Part shown: in pieces, positions 46,738-60,261 of the stretch
Layout of the letters: each line of letters begins with the position of its first letter
How positions within the stretch are numbered: the stretch's first letter is position 1
Origin: Rhodocollybia butyracea
Taxonomy: Eukaryota; Basidiomycota; Agaricomycetes; Agaricales; Omphalotaceae
Direction: 5' to 3'
Assembly (NCBI GenBank): GCA_015501585.1
Contig: JADNRY010000091.1
Coordinates: forward strand, 152,746-216,745
Length of the DNA: 64,000 nucleotides
Notes under the pieces: generated by a model
Told to the model about the DNA's origin: nothing
Database searches by the model: none
What the model saw: the letters and a program-made list of their open reading frames with translations, nothing else
Program-made: the position numbers and the translations under genes

Positions 46738-47799
46738 CTGTCATGTTTACTAGCAATGAAAGTGTGATTGCTAACCAGTCCAGAACTGCAGATGATCCGG
46801 AATCTACATCAACTGAAAAATCTGCAATAGTCACACCTGGATACAGATTGCTTATGAGCAAGTTATGAGTGAGCTATGAACGGTATAACAAGAACTGCGC
46901 AATGCATACCAATATTGCACATCATGATTATTGCCAGCGCAAACCGTAAAAGTTTATCCTGGGGTAACAAAACCCATGCTCTCCAGCAGATTACAAAATC
47001 ACTGACTAATGTCTGAAAGCAAAGTAAATTTAGTTCTTCAGTCAACAACCAGTGCCGTGACTCTTACAATAATTTTGTCTAAAAATTCCTCAATATCACC
47101 ACTAATGATTAGACTAGAAGGAGGGTTTGTAATCTCTTTCTGAATGCTGAGTTTGATTTGTGTGAATACAATAATACCCTGCATGATAATGCTGACTGCT
47201 ACAGCAAGCACAATAATCATACAGCACAGAAGCTGTATTGCTTTAGGTTCTCTCCAGGTTTTGATCCTAATCAGAATTTAGTCATTTGACCCCCAATATT
47301 AGAGGGACTGGAAGTTACTGTAGCAGCTGTATAACAATTGTTAATCCTACAATAGCGGGTCCTGAATCAAATAACATGAGTACTTCAATGTGAGGTGAAG
47401 TGGATCCTCACCCAAAGCAATCGCGTTAATTATAAGGCTAATTGCATCGGAATAGCAAACAGCTCCAAAGTCAAAAATTTGACCTTGCTCTGCTGGTGTC
47501 ATATCAAGAAGCCAATGTGATACGTTGCGGCTTGTGACCTGATGTTCTCTTCCTCTCCGACTTTATACTTGCAAAACCTGGGCAATCAAGTAGGCAAATG
47601 ATACTAGAGTATCCCTGGAGTATCCCAAGAACCCATCAAAAGGTTTGATGAACAATGGTAGCCCCTATGGCCTGGGTCGCCGATCAGCAAATCATGTACT
47701 CTGGTAAGTTTCATAGATGCCAGATAGGCTCGTTCCCACCCGCTTCCAGATGTTGATGCGATCAACGGTCAGCCGGCTAAAGCGAGGCTTCTCTGGAAG

Positions 47800-48240
47800 C
47801 GGCTGGGACCATTCGTTGTCACTTTGGCAGGTAACGGATTTGTGACACAACACTTGAAATTTTTCAACCTTGCAAGTTCAAAAAAAAAGTATTCGAGTGA
47901 CCTATCTCATTCAAAATAGTTTAACGAAAGCTTTCAAATGATATAAGTGAAAAAAACAACATTTTTTGAGTACTAACTAAGTAATGACTTGGGCAAAAGC
48001 CATCATTCCATAACGCATTCCATAACGCCTTCGCGTGACACACAGCCAACTTAACATTCCAATTTTCTCTCACTTTTTCGATTTCTTTTGACCTATACCG
48101 TTTAACTCGCTTTCCAAAAATAATGTCATCTAAATAGGTGTGTAGAATACTTTTTTTTTGAGCAAAAAGGTTGAATTTTCTAAGTGTCAAGTCACAATTT
48201 GCGTGACCTGGTAAAAGGACGACGAATGGTCCCAGCCTAT
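47800..48240. repeat. Diverged inverted-repeat (MITE-like) element
   Basis: 47800-47935 and 48115-48240 are inverted copies (~75 percent), sharing GGCTGGGACCATTCGT, TGACAC/TTGACAC and an A-run followed by AGTATTC. The outer ends probably extend to about 47750 and 48280. No coding capacity. Confidence 0.65.
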
Positions 48241-48506
48241 TTGGGAGAGTCACCCGCATCTCTGATGCAATCACACCCGGTGATCCGACTAAATGGCAGG
48301 CCTGCGAGTCTAGATGCCAGAGTGATATAACATCTCCAGGGCTCCAGGGTGTTGGATATTCGGTCCGCGGTATATGGCCGCCGGTATGTACAGCTCCAAT
48401 ACCGAGTAGATATCAGACCCGAGTTCTTATCATTTGTTTTAACTTTTATTTCATTGATACGGATTTCTACTTATACTGTACGTATCGACGTTCCCTTCTT
48501 TTCCTC

Positions 48507-48690
48507 AGCCTTCATCACTTCTGGCTGAGGTATGTCTGTTATACTTATGCTTTATGCCATTTATGCTCACACTATACTTATAGCTTAGTTGTACTACATA
48601 CTAATGTGTCTCTTAGGTATGGTAATATGATTTAGCCTTCATCACTTCTGGCTGAGCTTAGTTGTACATCATACTAACGTGTCTCTTAGT
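48507..48690. repeat. Short direct repeats
   Basis: AGCCTTCATCACTTCTGGCT...GAG occurs at 48507-48529 and 48634-48656. CTTAGTTGTAC...CTAATGTGTCTCTTAG occurs at ~48584 and, slightly changed, at 48657. They look like an imperfect duplication of ~100-130 bp with an internal deletion. Confidence 0.75.
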
Positions 48691-48699
48691 TCCAACACA

Positions 48700-51484
48700 G
48701 GGCTTTGACAAGTACTTATTACTAATCAGATAATACTTAATGGCCACCGCTGGAACCTGCTGGAAGATGGAGCTGCAATTATATTTTTCATTGCCCTGCC
48801 AAGACCGACCACTGGTGCTGTACAGCCGTCCAGCACGGTCCTGAGCCATGGCAGGTGCCTTTATCGATGTTCAACACCTGGTGCTCCGAGATAAGACTGA
48901 TAAGACTGAATGTATCTAGTATCGTGAGCACATCTCTCAACCTCGCTTCCAACTGTGTCTCGAATGAGTCTATAGTGATCATGTTTCTGCGGGACAGGGA
49001 AACACAACCCTTCCTCGGCGTTTGCGTATAGTATCAGTCTATGCTTGAATCAATCAGCCATTGATTTCTGTGGATCATAAGTTACAACTGCAATAAGTAC
49101 TGATATCGCCACGAACATGAAGTTTCGTCCAAAAGTCCACGGTATTACTGAAAATCTCAAGACGCCATCTGTACCAAAACTGATATTCCGAGGGTACGGT
49201 TCACTTCCAGATTCTGTTACATGCTAACAAGTGAGAGCCGCTGAGACCAAGCCGAGGGCAATACCCAGCTTGTCTTCCGGAGCTATTCCAACAAGGAGCA
49301 ACTTTGGAACCCGGTCCTTTGTGAAGTTTTGGCGACGAAACTTGAGCGATATGTGTTGCATATCACATAGTCTCCTATAAGAACACAATGATCAGTGAAT
49401 TGATACATATCACAGGTAAATCTCAGGGGATATGCACAGATAATCATTAGACACAGCCTATTTGAATTGACCAAAGAGTTGGGTCTGTTTGTAAACCGTC
49501 TTTCAGATTCCCTTCTTTAAGCAGGTGTTCTCACAACTAGATACCTTCGCATTCCGAGTCACACAATGTCAAGAGTATGTATAGGAACGTACCCAGAGTG
49601 TAGTGATCCCCGAGCCCAAGCTTTACTGCGCGCAGAATAACAGCCGCCGATGGTTAATACTGCGTAGTGAGGAGAGGGAGGGGGGGTCGTTTAGATTATA
49701 ACGCCTACTGAAAAGCTACTGCTGGGTCTTGAAGCGAAATACTGTAGTATACTCGAAAGCAAAGGTTCATCTGAACGGACATGGATGATATTTAGATATT
49801 CCGTCGATATAGACAAGATAGACGCAGCATCGAAGTAAATCGCATTGACTTAACGACCTACTTAGTACGTTGACGCTCTGTTCGATTATAACTCTTGACG
49901 GGCACAAAGCATAGTAGAACCAAGCCTTAGATCTAGAGTGTTTCCCAAGTCGTCTTACGATGCCAACTTCTTTTTGATAGAGGAAAACCATAGCACTAGC
50001 ATCGTCGATCTCGATTTCGAAGGACTCGCTTACCCTGACCATGTCCCCTTCATTGCTTCCAACACGCATTCACATTCCATCGCCTGTTGTACTCCATCGG
50101 CGTTCCCGAGGGTTCTTGCAAGCACCACTGTGGTGGGATTGACATGTTGACATCGACACTGCTGCGGAAGTGAGTGCCAAGACGGTATTGGCATAGCAAT
50201 GATAGGATATCTAACGAGAATAATTGACAGATGTGTTGGGACCAGAGCCAATGGGCAAAGAATGTACATCTCGTTGGGGACGGAGGTGGAAACTGAAGTA
50301 CAGAAGTAGAGACAGATCACCAGTTCTTGAGTTGGGTGAAGCCGCAGGAACCGAATCCTCAAGGTAAATCTTCCTTGAGATCGTCTTCCATGGATAGGCC
50401 GACACTCCCTGATCGGAACCCGCTCATCCGCGATGCACAAGGGAATTCCCAGCTTCCGAATCCTGGTTCCTCCAATACTGAGCGGTGAGGGACGAGGAGA
50501 TGAGCGATAGAGCCGTATCACCTATCAGCAATGCGCTTCCCCAAAATACTGGTAGGAGAACTTGAATAAGTGGTGGTGAATGAAAGACTGGGATGGTTAA
50601 CGTTGATATTCCGTGCACGACAGACAGAGTGTACATATAGGTGCAAAAGGAAGCGTAGGTATGGGCACCGAAAGTACAGCGTGAGGAAAGGAGGGAGACT
50701 GGACTGCCGTTGAGGTTATTTGATTTTGCTGAGCCGTTGGGGGACCGTTCTAATGGCTTTGCTTAAACTCTCGTGAATAAACAAAGTGAAAGTTAGCAGA
50801 TACTCAATGCACCATATCACAGGCTTCCTACTTGCGATCTTTAGGGAATAGATGATAAGATATTTATGGGTGTCCTTGTTGGACAAAAATAAATTATCAA
50901 GTTGGTGGCCCTCAATAGACATTCTTGGACCATGACTGGGCATGGATTATCATTCTTGTAGCATGATCACTGTCAATTTTTGAGTTGTGCACCATGATCA
51001 TGATCGATTCTTAGGTATGCACTAAAAGGCAGATTATGTGACCATGATCCAGTAATGATACTTGATATTTCTGTAATCAGTCCCGAAAATCCCACTGTGG
51101 TATCCCGATAATTTGATTTCTCAATCATGATCATGATCACGGTAGGCATATCCAACAATTTCATGATTTTCCCAGGACTCTGATTTTCATGCTGGATCTG
51201 AATTTTTTTGCGCAGCATTCTGAAGATTTCTGTGCTCTACTCTAGATTTTTGTATTCCCAGATTTAAATCTGTTATCAACGACAAGCAATCTTTTACTTA
51301 GTAGTGTGGGTGGATATCGGGCACAGAACCCAAAATTTCATGCCACTCACTTTTCATTATCGGTGATGTCATATATTTGGCCTGATCACTTGATCTGCAA
51401 GCGCCTTTTTCCTTGTTATTCTTTTTCACTTTTCAATTGCCAAGCCCACCCTTTTGCTCTTTGACGTCTCTTTTATTTTCAAAA
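48700..51484. other. Intergenic, no supported gene
   Basis: Several mid-length frames on both strands (for example 49938-50150 plus and 50030-50521 minus) have no recognisable motif, no consistent splice partners and no paralogue, so I leave them uncalled. 50990-51140 has repeated ATGATCATGATC strings, which are self-complementary. Confidence 0.4.
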
Positions 51485-54400
51485 ATGCCTTGCACAAAAT
51501 GTTCCAGCTCACTTCCCTGTGCCCAGTACTTGGTTCAAGGTCCTAATGTTTGTGGATTTCCTTTAACCATCTGTTGTATAACTAATATGCACTTTACAGA
51601 CTGATCTATGTGTCTGTGACCATGCCAAGGAGCACCACACTGAGGATCCAGCTCCTAGAACCTTGCCAGCCAAGGGTCCTTGCCCAACCACCGGTTGCAG
51701 TGGATTTTTGACTCTGGTAAATCATGAAACCTATCTATTAATTTCTCAACCTCTAACTCACTATGATAGTCGGACTGGAGTGCTGTCACGCGGCACACCA
51801 CTTGCTACAGGACCATTGCAGGAGGAACACAGTGTGGGGCCATATACCAAGCTCATTACAACATTGAGTCAATTGCTTTTTTGAACTCTAAGTACACTAC
51901 ACATGTCTGATATCTTGTACAGGTCCACTGGTCCATCTCCTCTTTTCCTGAACTCAGCCTCAACCCAGCGAGGTGCTTCCACTGTGGTCTGGCAAGGACC
52001 TGGCTCCATAAACGCCACCCGGGCTGCTCTCCCCAGTACCAACTCTCGCCGTGTTGCTCATACCATGAGTGCGCTTCCAAAAAAGGGTAAAGCAAGCAAC
52101 CACAATGTTGCAAGATCTGCTTACCCCAGTACTGCCAGCAGTACCAGGCGTGGTGCGGTCCCCCTCAATCTCCGTATTGTTTTCATCCCTGAACCATGTG
52201 ATGTACGTTCGTTGAATATTCACTGTATCTCAATTATTCTTATCAGCATTCAACTTGTAGACAGACCTTGTACCTGATCCTACACTTGAATGGCGCCCAC
52301 TTGCAAGTGGGATACGAATCCGCATTCCTGATGCCCACCTGCTTGTGGAGGCTCTTGAGGCTCACGGATTGGTATGGATGGTACTTGTGCCGGCTGGGTC
52401 AACCGGTATGGAGACACGTGATACAGTTGACCATTCCATTACATCCCAGCTTGCTGCAATGGAAATCACTCTCCCTCCACGTTTGCCTACTTCACAAACT
52501 ACTCTGTTATGGGTGGTTGCTCAGTCCAACATAAAGCCTAGCAAGATCAAGGGTTCAGAAAAGAGGCACCCCCGTGCTTATCCTCTCTTGCACCAAGCCT
52601 TTGCCACTGACTGGTGGGAGGCTCCAACTCTCCTTCCTTACCTGGACAAGACTAAGTCTGAACATGGATTTGAAGAGAGGACAATTTTTATCAGTGTGTC
52701 ATTCACTCTCTCTCTCTTTCTCCTGGTTATCTTACCAAATCTATTAAGCACCTGCTTCTGGACCAATCAACTGGCAGCGGCACTTTTGTGCTGGGTACAA
52801 GCTTGTAACCCCTTTTCTTCATGACCCTAAATGGGCTGAGCTCCCTCAAGAAGATGATGATTCTGATACAGAAAAAGATACAGACAGTTTTAACTGTTTC
52901 CGAGAGTGTCCGGTAGTACCTTCTCATCCTTTGCATTATCCTATTCCACGAGTCAGTGGACGCACCACGGCTCCTACTATGGATGTTGAATCATTGTCCT
53001 TATTACAGGATGCCATTCCTGGCTTAGGCGCTGGTGACCTTCCGCTGTCCAATGGTTTTCCACTTCCTTCCACTTCAGGTAGCTTTACACAGCTTGAAGC
53101 TATAGACATTGATGATGGGGACAGTGAAGAGGCAGAAAATATCCAAAGGGCAATTGACCTGTCTCTGATGGTGTGTGTTTTTCTATTTATGCTAGGTCTT
53201 TATCTCAAATCTTATGTGTATGATAGGACCAAGCTCAAGCTTCAGGCCAACAACAGTCATCGTCTGGGGCTGGCCCTTCCAATGCTCCTAGTAATGCACC
53301 TCCTATTCCTCCCAGGAATACTAGACCTAGGCGCTCACTCAGCCCCTTGGTAAGACATCTCTTTCTGATTCTTTGGTTTGTTTTTTACACATCTTTTAGC
53401 CTAATCCACGTGCTCAGTCTCGACGCCGCTTGGAGTTCTTGGACAATATCATGACCAACAATCCTGCCACCACTGCAGAGTTAAGGAGCTTTCTACTCCC
53501 TTTAACACCTGGCCATACTATCTCAGTGGTCTCAGAGCTTCCCTCTGCAGATGTGGCTGCTACTTCTTTCATTAAAGAGCTCATCACTTTTCACGGGTAC
53601 TATCTGTCTGCAAATCCAGCTGTTCAAGTAGACCTCCCTATAGGGCTCCAGTATTTTGGCTGCAAGATCAAGGTTAAACTGTATGCAGTATTTTTTCTGT
53701 TGGTTGTCTTGCTCTAACTGTATCCTTCCAGTGGCATGGGGGAAGGGGTTGGAATTACCCGGGCATTTTTATCTGCAGCCATGAACATCATGAAACATGA
53801 TAGTATCATCTGGACTGACATTGGAAGTGGCTTGAAGTCATTGGCACTTGACAAAATGGCCTCGGCCAAGATGACAGCCACAGTCAAAGCATATGGTACC
53901 CTGACTGCCCTGATTCTTATCCATCTGAGATACCTACCCGACTTCATCACTCCATCCTTCTTTGTTGCCTGCACAGGTCAATCATGTGACGTCGATGATG
54001 TCAATTTTCTGTCTCGGTTTCATGCCTCAGCGTCATCCGCGGCTGAAATATGGCCAACAGAGGTCACTGGTTGGGTATTGCCTGACAATGAGACTGTAAA
54101 ACAGCTTATTGAAGTCTACTTAGTCTAGGAGGTAGGTATTTTTCTTCCCTCTGTAATTCAATTCATCCATGCTCAAAGGGTGTTTTCTAGCATGCTCCAT
54201 TTTATCAAGATTATAACAGCTTGCCCTCTGAAGACCGTGCGCAGATTCGCTACCAGATCATTACCCGGGTTGCTTTGGGACTTCCTATTGGAGTCACAAC
54301 CTTTGAAGACCATCCCCTTGTCATTGCCTTTCAACATGGATTCAATATACGTCTTGGCTCCTCCTACTCACTCCTTAAAATCTTTGGATCTCATTCAAAA

Positions 54401-55182
54401 TCACTTATCCCACTTTTGACCAGTTGCTTGGCTGAAGATGGCGCTGCTTTGGAAGCTGCCAATTGCATCAAATGGGTCCTCCCTACACCCGCTTCTGATG
54501 AAGAGCATGAATTGGCTGTGAAGTGGCAGAGACTTTTTTTCCGCTGGGTCAGAGGCAAGGGCCACATTCAGCATCCAGAGTTTGATTGTTTAATCTCTGA
54601 AGATGAGCGCCGCTTTGGAAGCTGCCAATTGCATCAAATGGGTCCTCCCTACACCCGCTTCTGATGAAGAGCATGAATTGGCTGTGAAGTGGCAGAGACT
54701 TTTTTTCCGCTGGGTCAGAGGCAAGGGCCACATTCAGCATCCAGAGTTTGATTGTTTAATCTCTGAAGATGAGCGCCTTGCTGTAGCTGAAGATAAGGCT
54801 TTCCGGGTGCGCAAGTTTCTTCTCTTTGCAACTGGAGTAGAAGCCATCCGTTCATCATATGACAAAATTGAGGTATGTTTATTTTTCATCTAGTATTCCT
54901 TGTTATCTGATAATTTTCTAGCTCAAGTTTAGCTTCAAAGATGCAGACGATGTGCGCATATTTCCTGTCAATTATTTTCTTGACTGCTCAATTGTGATTT
55001 ATCAGGATAAACCGTTCCATGTTCATACATGTTATTCACAGACTGAAATTTTCATAAGCCGTTCAGTAATTCAGATGCTGAATGAGTACATCCCAGAAGA
55101 TGACAACAAGGCAACAGCTTGGGATGTGTTAACTCACTTCACTATCACTCTTCCTGATGCTAATTCATTCCAAGCCCTTTGA
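51485..55182 (+). pseudogene. HECT-like E3 ligase-type gene with UIM, probably disabled
   Basis: About ten exons can be joined. The N-terminus is a small Cys/His cluster (CTKC...LPC.QY, then CVCDHAKEHH, CPTTGC), probably zinc-binding. Residues coded at ~52270-52690 are a conserved but unnamed block. At ~53105-53170 SEEAENIQRAIDLSL fits a ubiquitin-interacting motif. The C-terminal third is HECT-like: GEGVGITRAFLSAAM (~53735), ALILIHLRYLPDFITPSF, and VHTCYSQTEI with a candidate catalytic Cys codon at 55030-55032. HECT ligases pass ubiquitin through such a Cys. Two defects: TAG at 54126-54128 just before the best donor (GTAGGT), and a 166-bp tandem duplication that shifts the frame. Rare donor use could rescue the first but not the second. 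Confidence 0.5.
54446..54777 (+). repeat. Perfect 166-bp tandem duplication in the HECT-like gene
   Basis: 54446-54611 and 54612-54777 are identical. 166 is not a multiple of three, so the reading frame is lost after the first unit; taking out one unit restores the frame into RLAVAEDKAFRVRKFLLFAT. Confidence 0.9.
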
Positions 55183-55438
55183 AAACATAGCCATGTATGT
55201 GTGCTCCTGTATTTATTTACACCACCATTTGTTCCAATGAATATATATCTTTGGTTGTGTTTTATTTATTGAAAGATAAGCCTGAGTCTAATTTTTGCCC
55301 TTAACTAGTTTGCGCCTGTTCAGATTATGTAAGACATGAAGCCTCGCGCTGCTGACATAACATCAGTGCTCATATTGAGCGCCCAATATATTACTTAAGG
55401 ACTAAGATCAAATTGTTTTTTCCTTTGTCCTTTGTGTT

Positions 55439-56881
55439 ATGATCCCTTCCCAGCGGGTACTTAGATCTCAAAGCAGGATACAGCCAGTTATAAATAATGC
55501 AGAAGATGCATTATTAGCACCCTCTAATCAAGAAACACATTCAGCCCAAGCCAGACCAAAAAGAGGGAATGGGAGAAGCAGAAGAAGGGGAGCAAGAAGG
55601 CAAACAACAGAGATGGCAGGAGCTCCAGTTGGTGAAATCTCTGAAGCCAGTATTCTAGGCAGTTCATGTATGGATGCAAGTGGTAAGCTGTTGTAATCTT
55701 TTCAAAGCTACCTGACTTAAAAACATAGATGTTTCCCCAGATTCCACAGTCATCACAGCCATGGAGCATGAATACATTGATTATGATCCTGTGCTACCCG
55801 GTTCTCTACCTACTATGTCTGGTTCTCCTGTACTACCCTTGACCACTCCTTCAGACCCTCAGGTTGAAACTCAAGTAGATGCCACTAGGGGACTCATGGA
55901 ACAAGAATCAGAACACACTAGTTCCATCACCTCCTCCAATGGTGACTTCTTAGCTTGAACTATTATTACCTCTTCTGAAATAATTTGGTCTCAGATAGTT
56001 CTATTGCTCACTCATTGGTTGAGGAAGATAATCCAATCCAGCCACCATTAAGACATGGTGGGATATTACCAGTTGTAATTGAAATAAAATTAACACTTCC
56101 TAGATTATGTTCCTTTGCCTCCCTGGCTCTCCCAGAGGCTACAGAATGTGGCTAGATTGCGGGCACTCAGTGTATGCATACCTTCAATATTGCTGAACCT
56201 ACGTAACTTGTTAATTCTGTTCCTAGTCTCTGCAACCTGTTCCAGCTCCGCTTATTATATCACAGCTTAATGCTGCTCCAAGTCCAGTGGGTTGCTGAGA
56301 AACACCTAGTTTTATATAGTTACTGACCAGCTTGCAGGATGCACAACTAGCCTGGATTCAGCAGGCACCTACTCCGCACCAATTCCTACAACAACATTTC
56401 CCACATTTTAGTGTTGAGCTTAACATGCTTCACTCCTCTGAGATCAAAGCACTCTCTGGATATGCCAACTACCGTCACTTTTACATCCTCTATACCATCT
56501 GCATGGCATTTGGATTTGACATATCTACCAGTCAGAGGATAAAGTGGTTACCATGCATAATGGAATGACCCTCACCCTTGCAAATGTCTATTCATGGATG
56601 GATCTCAACCCTGGGACTTTTTCTAACAAAAGACCTCGCCTCTACCAACTCCATACCATATTCCAGGAATTACAGGAGCTGGTTGACAGTGGACTAGCTA
56701 TACCTGATCTGCAAGCCTCTTACAGGCTTTGGTATCCCTATCAACTGTCTGCTATACAGCTTTCAAACAGAAATTCCCAGACATGGCCTGTGTCTGTACA
56801 CTACAGTATGGTAGATATGTTTCAAGCAATTCCTGTACTTAGGACCAAGATAGATGCTGCCAAATCATCATCCATTATGTA
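55439..56881 (+). CDS. Unrecognised multi-exon protein
   Basis: Start at 55439 (MIPSQRVLRSQSRIQPV). The first exon is basic and Arg/Gly-rich (KRGNGRSRRRGARRQ). Short exons follow, linked by GT-AG introns at ~55684-55740, ~55940-55995, ~56058-56104 and two more before 56335, coding for an acidic Ser/Pro-rich linker with DYVPLPPWLSQRLQ. The last part (56335-56881) is globular-looking: FLQQHFPHFSVELNML, GYANYRHFYILYTICMAFGF, then ANVYSWMDLNPGTFSNKRPR. The step between the two last frames near 56540 needs a shift or an unseen splice, so the gene may be slightly damaged. No family recognised. It lies between the HECT-like gene and the convergent TET/JBP-like gene. Confidence 0.4.
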
Positions 56882-57034
56882 GTATACACTGTAGCATCAT
56901 GAATAGTAGTTCTGGCGAGCCTCGCCTCTGGTTCTTACTCCAGCATTTCTATTGGCAGCCTTCACATTGCGAGAAGTGCTTGTTACATGAATTCCAACAC
57001 TTCCAGTGACACGTGTGATTTCTCCTGGACCTCA

Positions 57035-60000
57035 TTAGTCTGTTACAAGAATCACCAGAGAGAATTTGATACCTTCAGTACTGTCCTGCATCTCAGCCAC
57101 TTCACCTTCCTCCAGCTCATTTACTATTTCCATATCTTCCTCATTATCTGAAGTTTCTACCCAATGCCACTGATTACTGGTGATGAGGGACTCCTGACTG
57201 GGGAGATTTGTCCCATGCATGTGGGAGGAGTCAAAGGACCTTATGAGGGTAGGTATCAGAGTATTGTAACATGCACATAAAGCAACAACCCAAACTGACC
57301 ATAAAGTGTTTGATCTTGTCTTGATCAAATAACCAACTGCAGATTAAAAAATCCCCATTCCAGCCATTCATCTTTGCCTTTATGCCAAAGCTGCGCACAG
57401 AGTCCCCGTGAGGCATCAGTCTCATTGTGAACAGGAGCTTGATAATTTTGGCAACGATAAATATTAGCACCACTGATACCAAGACGGTTACATTCTTTAG
57501 AGACCTCTTTGAGTTTGGAGACCAATCTGGGGTCCACAGAACGGGCAGCTTCAAGAATTGCCAAGGAATCCCTTGCGTGGTCAAACAATAAGCGGATAGT
57601 GTCCTTGCTGCTGGCCACCATTCCACGATAAGTATCGTAGGAGGTACCTCGACTTCCGATACTTACCATATCCCCTCTGCTCCAATAAAGCATTTTTTCT
57701 GACCTTTCCCTGTGTAACGCTTTCACCCCACTGTCTTTTTCATTGTTAGAAACCATGTCATCCAATATGTCCCCAGGGAAGGCATTAAAATAGATAAAAT
57801 CATGCTGTTATGTAAAACTTGTTCATATCAAGAATGGAACATAGAGTATTTATACTACTTACAAGCTGGTTTGTCTGACTATCAATGAGCCGAATGATAT
57901 GACGACCACATCAATCAATAATTGCTTGGTTGGCTTCAATAATGACAAGATGCAGATCAATTGTTGGGTGGTATATGCTGGTAATAGGTTTGTGTTCTTT
58001 GATACTCCCATCTTCATTGCGAATTTGAGGTGGCTGCTGATGTATTCAATGTTTCTCTTTTAGACTAAAGTATGACATCAGGAAAAGCCATTTTTGCCTA
58101 GGTGACCCAGAGTGGCCTAAAGCAAACTAGGTGACCTATGAATCCTATGGCATCCTAGGAATTTGGGCTCGTCCCTTGCCATTCAAGGCTCTTGAGGATT
58201 CCCTAGGGTATCCTAGGCAAGCCTAGGTTTGCCCAGGTTTGCCCAGGTGTTCCCAGGTGTTCCCAGGAGCACCTGGGCAAACCTGGGCAAACCTAGGCTT
58301 GCCTAGGGAATCCTCAAGAGCCTTGACCGGCAAGGGACGAGCCCAAATTCCTAGGATGCCATAGGATTCATAGGTCACCTAGTTTGCTTTAGGCCACTCA
58401 GGCAAAAACGGCTTTTCCTGATGGAAGAACCTTACAGGAACTGGCATAACCTGGTGGCCCCTGGGAGCACAGCTGATACCTGCACCTTCCAAGTCAAGGT
58501 CTGGGTGCTTTTGTTTCACTTGTTCCCAAGTTAGCAGTGTAGTGAGTTTATCCTGTACACATTGATTCATCGGTGGTTCATTGAAACAGTGTTTGCATAG
58601 GCCAGGAGTCCATGTGTTTCCATCTTGGAACATGGAATCAAATTCATCCTGTACATAATTATTTCAACCATTGAAATCAGGAAAAAATAAGTGTGAAGAA
58701 CCTTGCGCAGACGAAAGTCCCACACTTTACTTTGAATTTGCTCCAAAAACTCAAAATAATCCACAGTACAATCCAAGATTGTTTGAAATGGCTCGGTTAG
58801 ATGTAGTTTTATCCGAGCAAGATCATTACAGCCTTGCTTGCTTCTGAGCCACCTTTGAATTTGATCAAATTGGGTCTCTGGACTGATACCTTCGATCTTA
58901 ACTCAGCCTATTTTAGTATTGCCAAAGGTCCAAAGAAAGATATCCTTACATCAAAATGATATTCATGTAAGCCAGGAGCAATTGTGCGGTTCCATGCCTG
59001 TACAAAGTTTTCAGCTGAGAGCAGCAGATATACTTGAGTAGGGAAGGCTTCCAAAGGCACTAGATTCTCAAAGGCAAATATTGTCTGGACTAGCTTGGAT
59101 GGATTGTGAATGTTCTTCAATGGCGTATATTTAACACCAGGGATTTTCTAAACCTAAATTAAATCTTCTACTCAGAACATCATTTTCTCACCTTTTGTAG
59201 AAAGTTTTGTGTCTTGCTTGTTGCCTCCCACTGCTCTACAATTTCTTTGGGTGTCCAGCGCTCCTGTAAAAGACCCAATACTTCACCAAGGGCATAATAT
59301 CCCACCCAAATTATCCTATATTGTGGAACTTTTTTCTTCTGATGACAAGCATGCTTCACCAAGTAATTTGGTGAAGTGATCTTGTTTATTGCTTGGGCAA
59401 GCTCAGATCCCTAGTATTTCATCTAGGCAATAGAATATTGGCAGTTCATAATATGTTACAAACCTTGAAAGTATTCTGCCACTTGTGACTGTGATATCTT
59501 GACTCTGGGATCCCCTTCATCTCCTCCAAGGTTTCCAGCCACAGTGCCTGAGCTATATCTTGATCAATACAGTTCAGTGGTTCCTTTATATAATGAGTTC
59601 AATATCAAGTGACAGGTAACCTGAGGCGGAGACTCTGAGCAAATACATACTTCTTCCAAGAAGACTTTTGTCAAAGTATCGGTCCACCTGCGCATAAGGA
59701 CTTCAGCTGACACATCGGAGAGATCTGTCCGAGTTTTGTGATCTTTTCTGCCCTCATTGTCATCTACTCCTTGAAGCAATTCTGAAGAGTGGGGTGAAAT
59801 AGGTTCACTGTTTTGTGGAGCACATTGATACCGAGTTCCCTAGGATTATTGAGCCTCAGGACAGTCTGTGATCAGTCAATGGCAAACCTCTTGGACAAGC
59901 TGAACCTGTGCCGCTTGAAGGTACTCTTCCCATTTTACAACTGGAAGACGAATGATGTTGAGAAAATGAGCCAATGCTGGTTGAGCTTCCATTTCCCCTC

Positions 60001-60261
60001 TCATCTGTAGGCACTGGTCAAGCCACTGCAACACTTTATCCTTGGAAAACAATGAAGATGATAAGCAGTTACACAATAGTGTGTGCAGACCTTGGCCGTC
60101 CCTTCAAAAAGGATCATGCATTCAGATTGCCACTGTTTTTCAATCCTTGCGGTCATTCGGAGATCTTGTAGATTAGCCCATCTCTCGGTACAGCTGTGTA
60201 CTATTTCTTCCAAGTCACCTGGGAGTGGCAATACAACAGGTGCCTCCTTCAGGATGTACAT
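57035..60261 (-). pseudogene. TET/JBP-like 2-oxoglutarate dioxygenase gene, decayed
   Basis: Exons joined from 60261 downward (GTAK|DKVLQ, QLVQE|GTRYQ, TFK|GSELAQ, NFLQK|KIPGV, HEYHFD|IEGIS, RLRK|DEFDSM) give a long N-terminal region of unknown fold. The C-terminal part (57200-57770) carries NYQAPVHNETDASRGLCAQL and, after a spliced intron, NTLW|SFDSSHMHGTNLPS. This matches the Fe(II)-binding HxD...HGT layout of Agaricomycete TET/JBP-family oxygenases, enzymes that in other lineages oxidise methylated pyrimidines in DNA. Here the metal Asp is Glu (HNE, 57421-57429). Defects: TGA at 57911-57913 and a one-base loss near 57335 just before GYLIKTRSNTLW. One intron (58037-58435) holds a fold-back element. 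Confidence 0.55.
58076..58423. mobile_element. 348-bp fold-back (MITE-like) element inside an intron
   Basis: Two ~160-bp arms, nearly perfect inverted copies from CATCAGGAAAAGCC to GGCTTTTCCTGATG, with a short asymmetric centre of CCCAGGTGTT repeats. Arms are full of CCTAGG, TTGCCTAGG and GTTTGCCCAGG motifs. The element lies wholly between the donor at 58435 and the acceptor at ~58037 of the dioxygenase gene. No clear target duplication was found. Confidence 0.85.

Larger units (their letters stand above)
43830..47502 (-). pseudogene. Basidiomycete seven-helix membrane protein gene split by a transposon
   Basis: Without the insert at 44281-46731, exons 47412-47502, 47319-47346, 47068-47266, 46910-47012, 46732-46836 plus 44253-44274, 43985-44201 and 43830-43934 join in frame (289 codons), with every intron GT-AG. 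The product has about seven hydrophobic helices, for example DAISLIINAIALG, CMIIVLAVAVSIIMQGIIV, DFVICWRAWVLLP, DWLAITLSLLVNMTATALIG and ILLLFVESGMLFLVIQLYSL. This resembles an uncharacterised Agaricomycete integral membrane family. No other stop or frameshift is seen, so loss is due to the insertion alone and looks recent. The hAT element sits 26 bp beyond the stop codon. Confidence 0.75.
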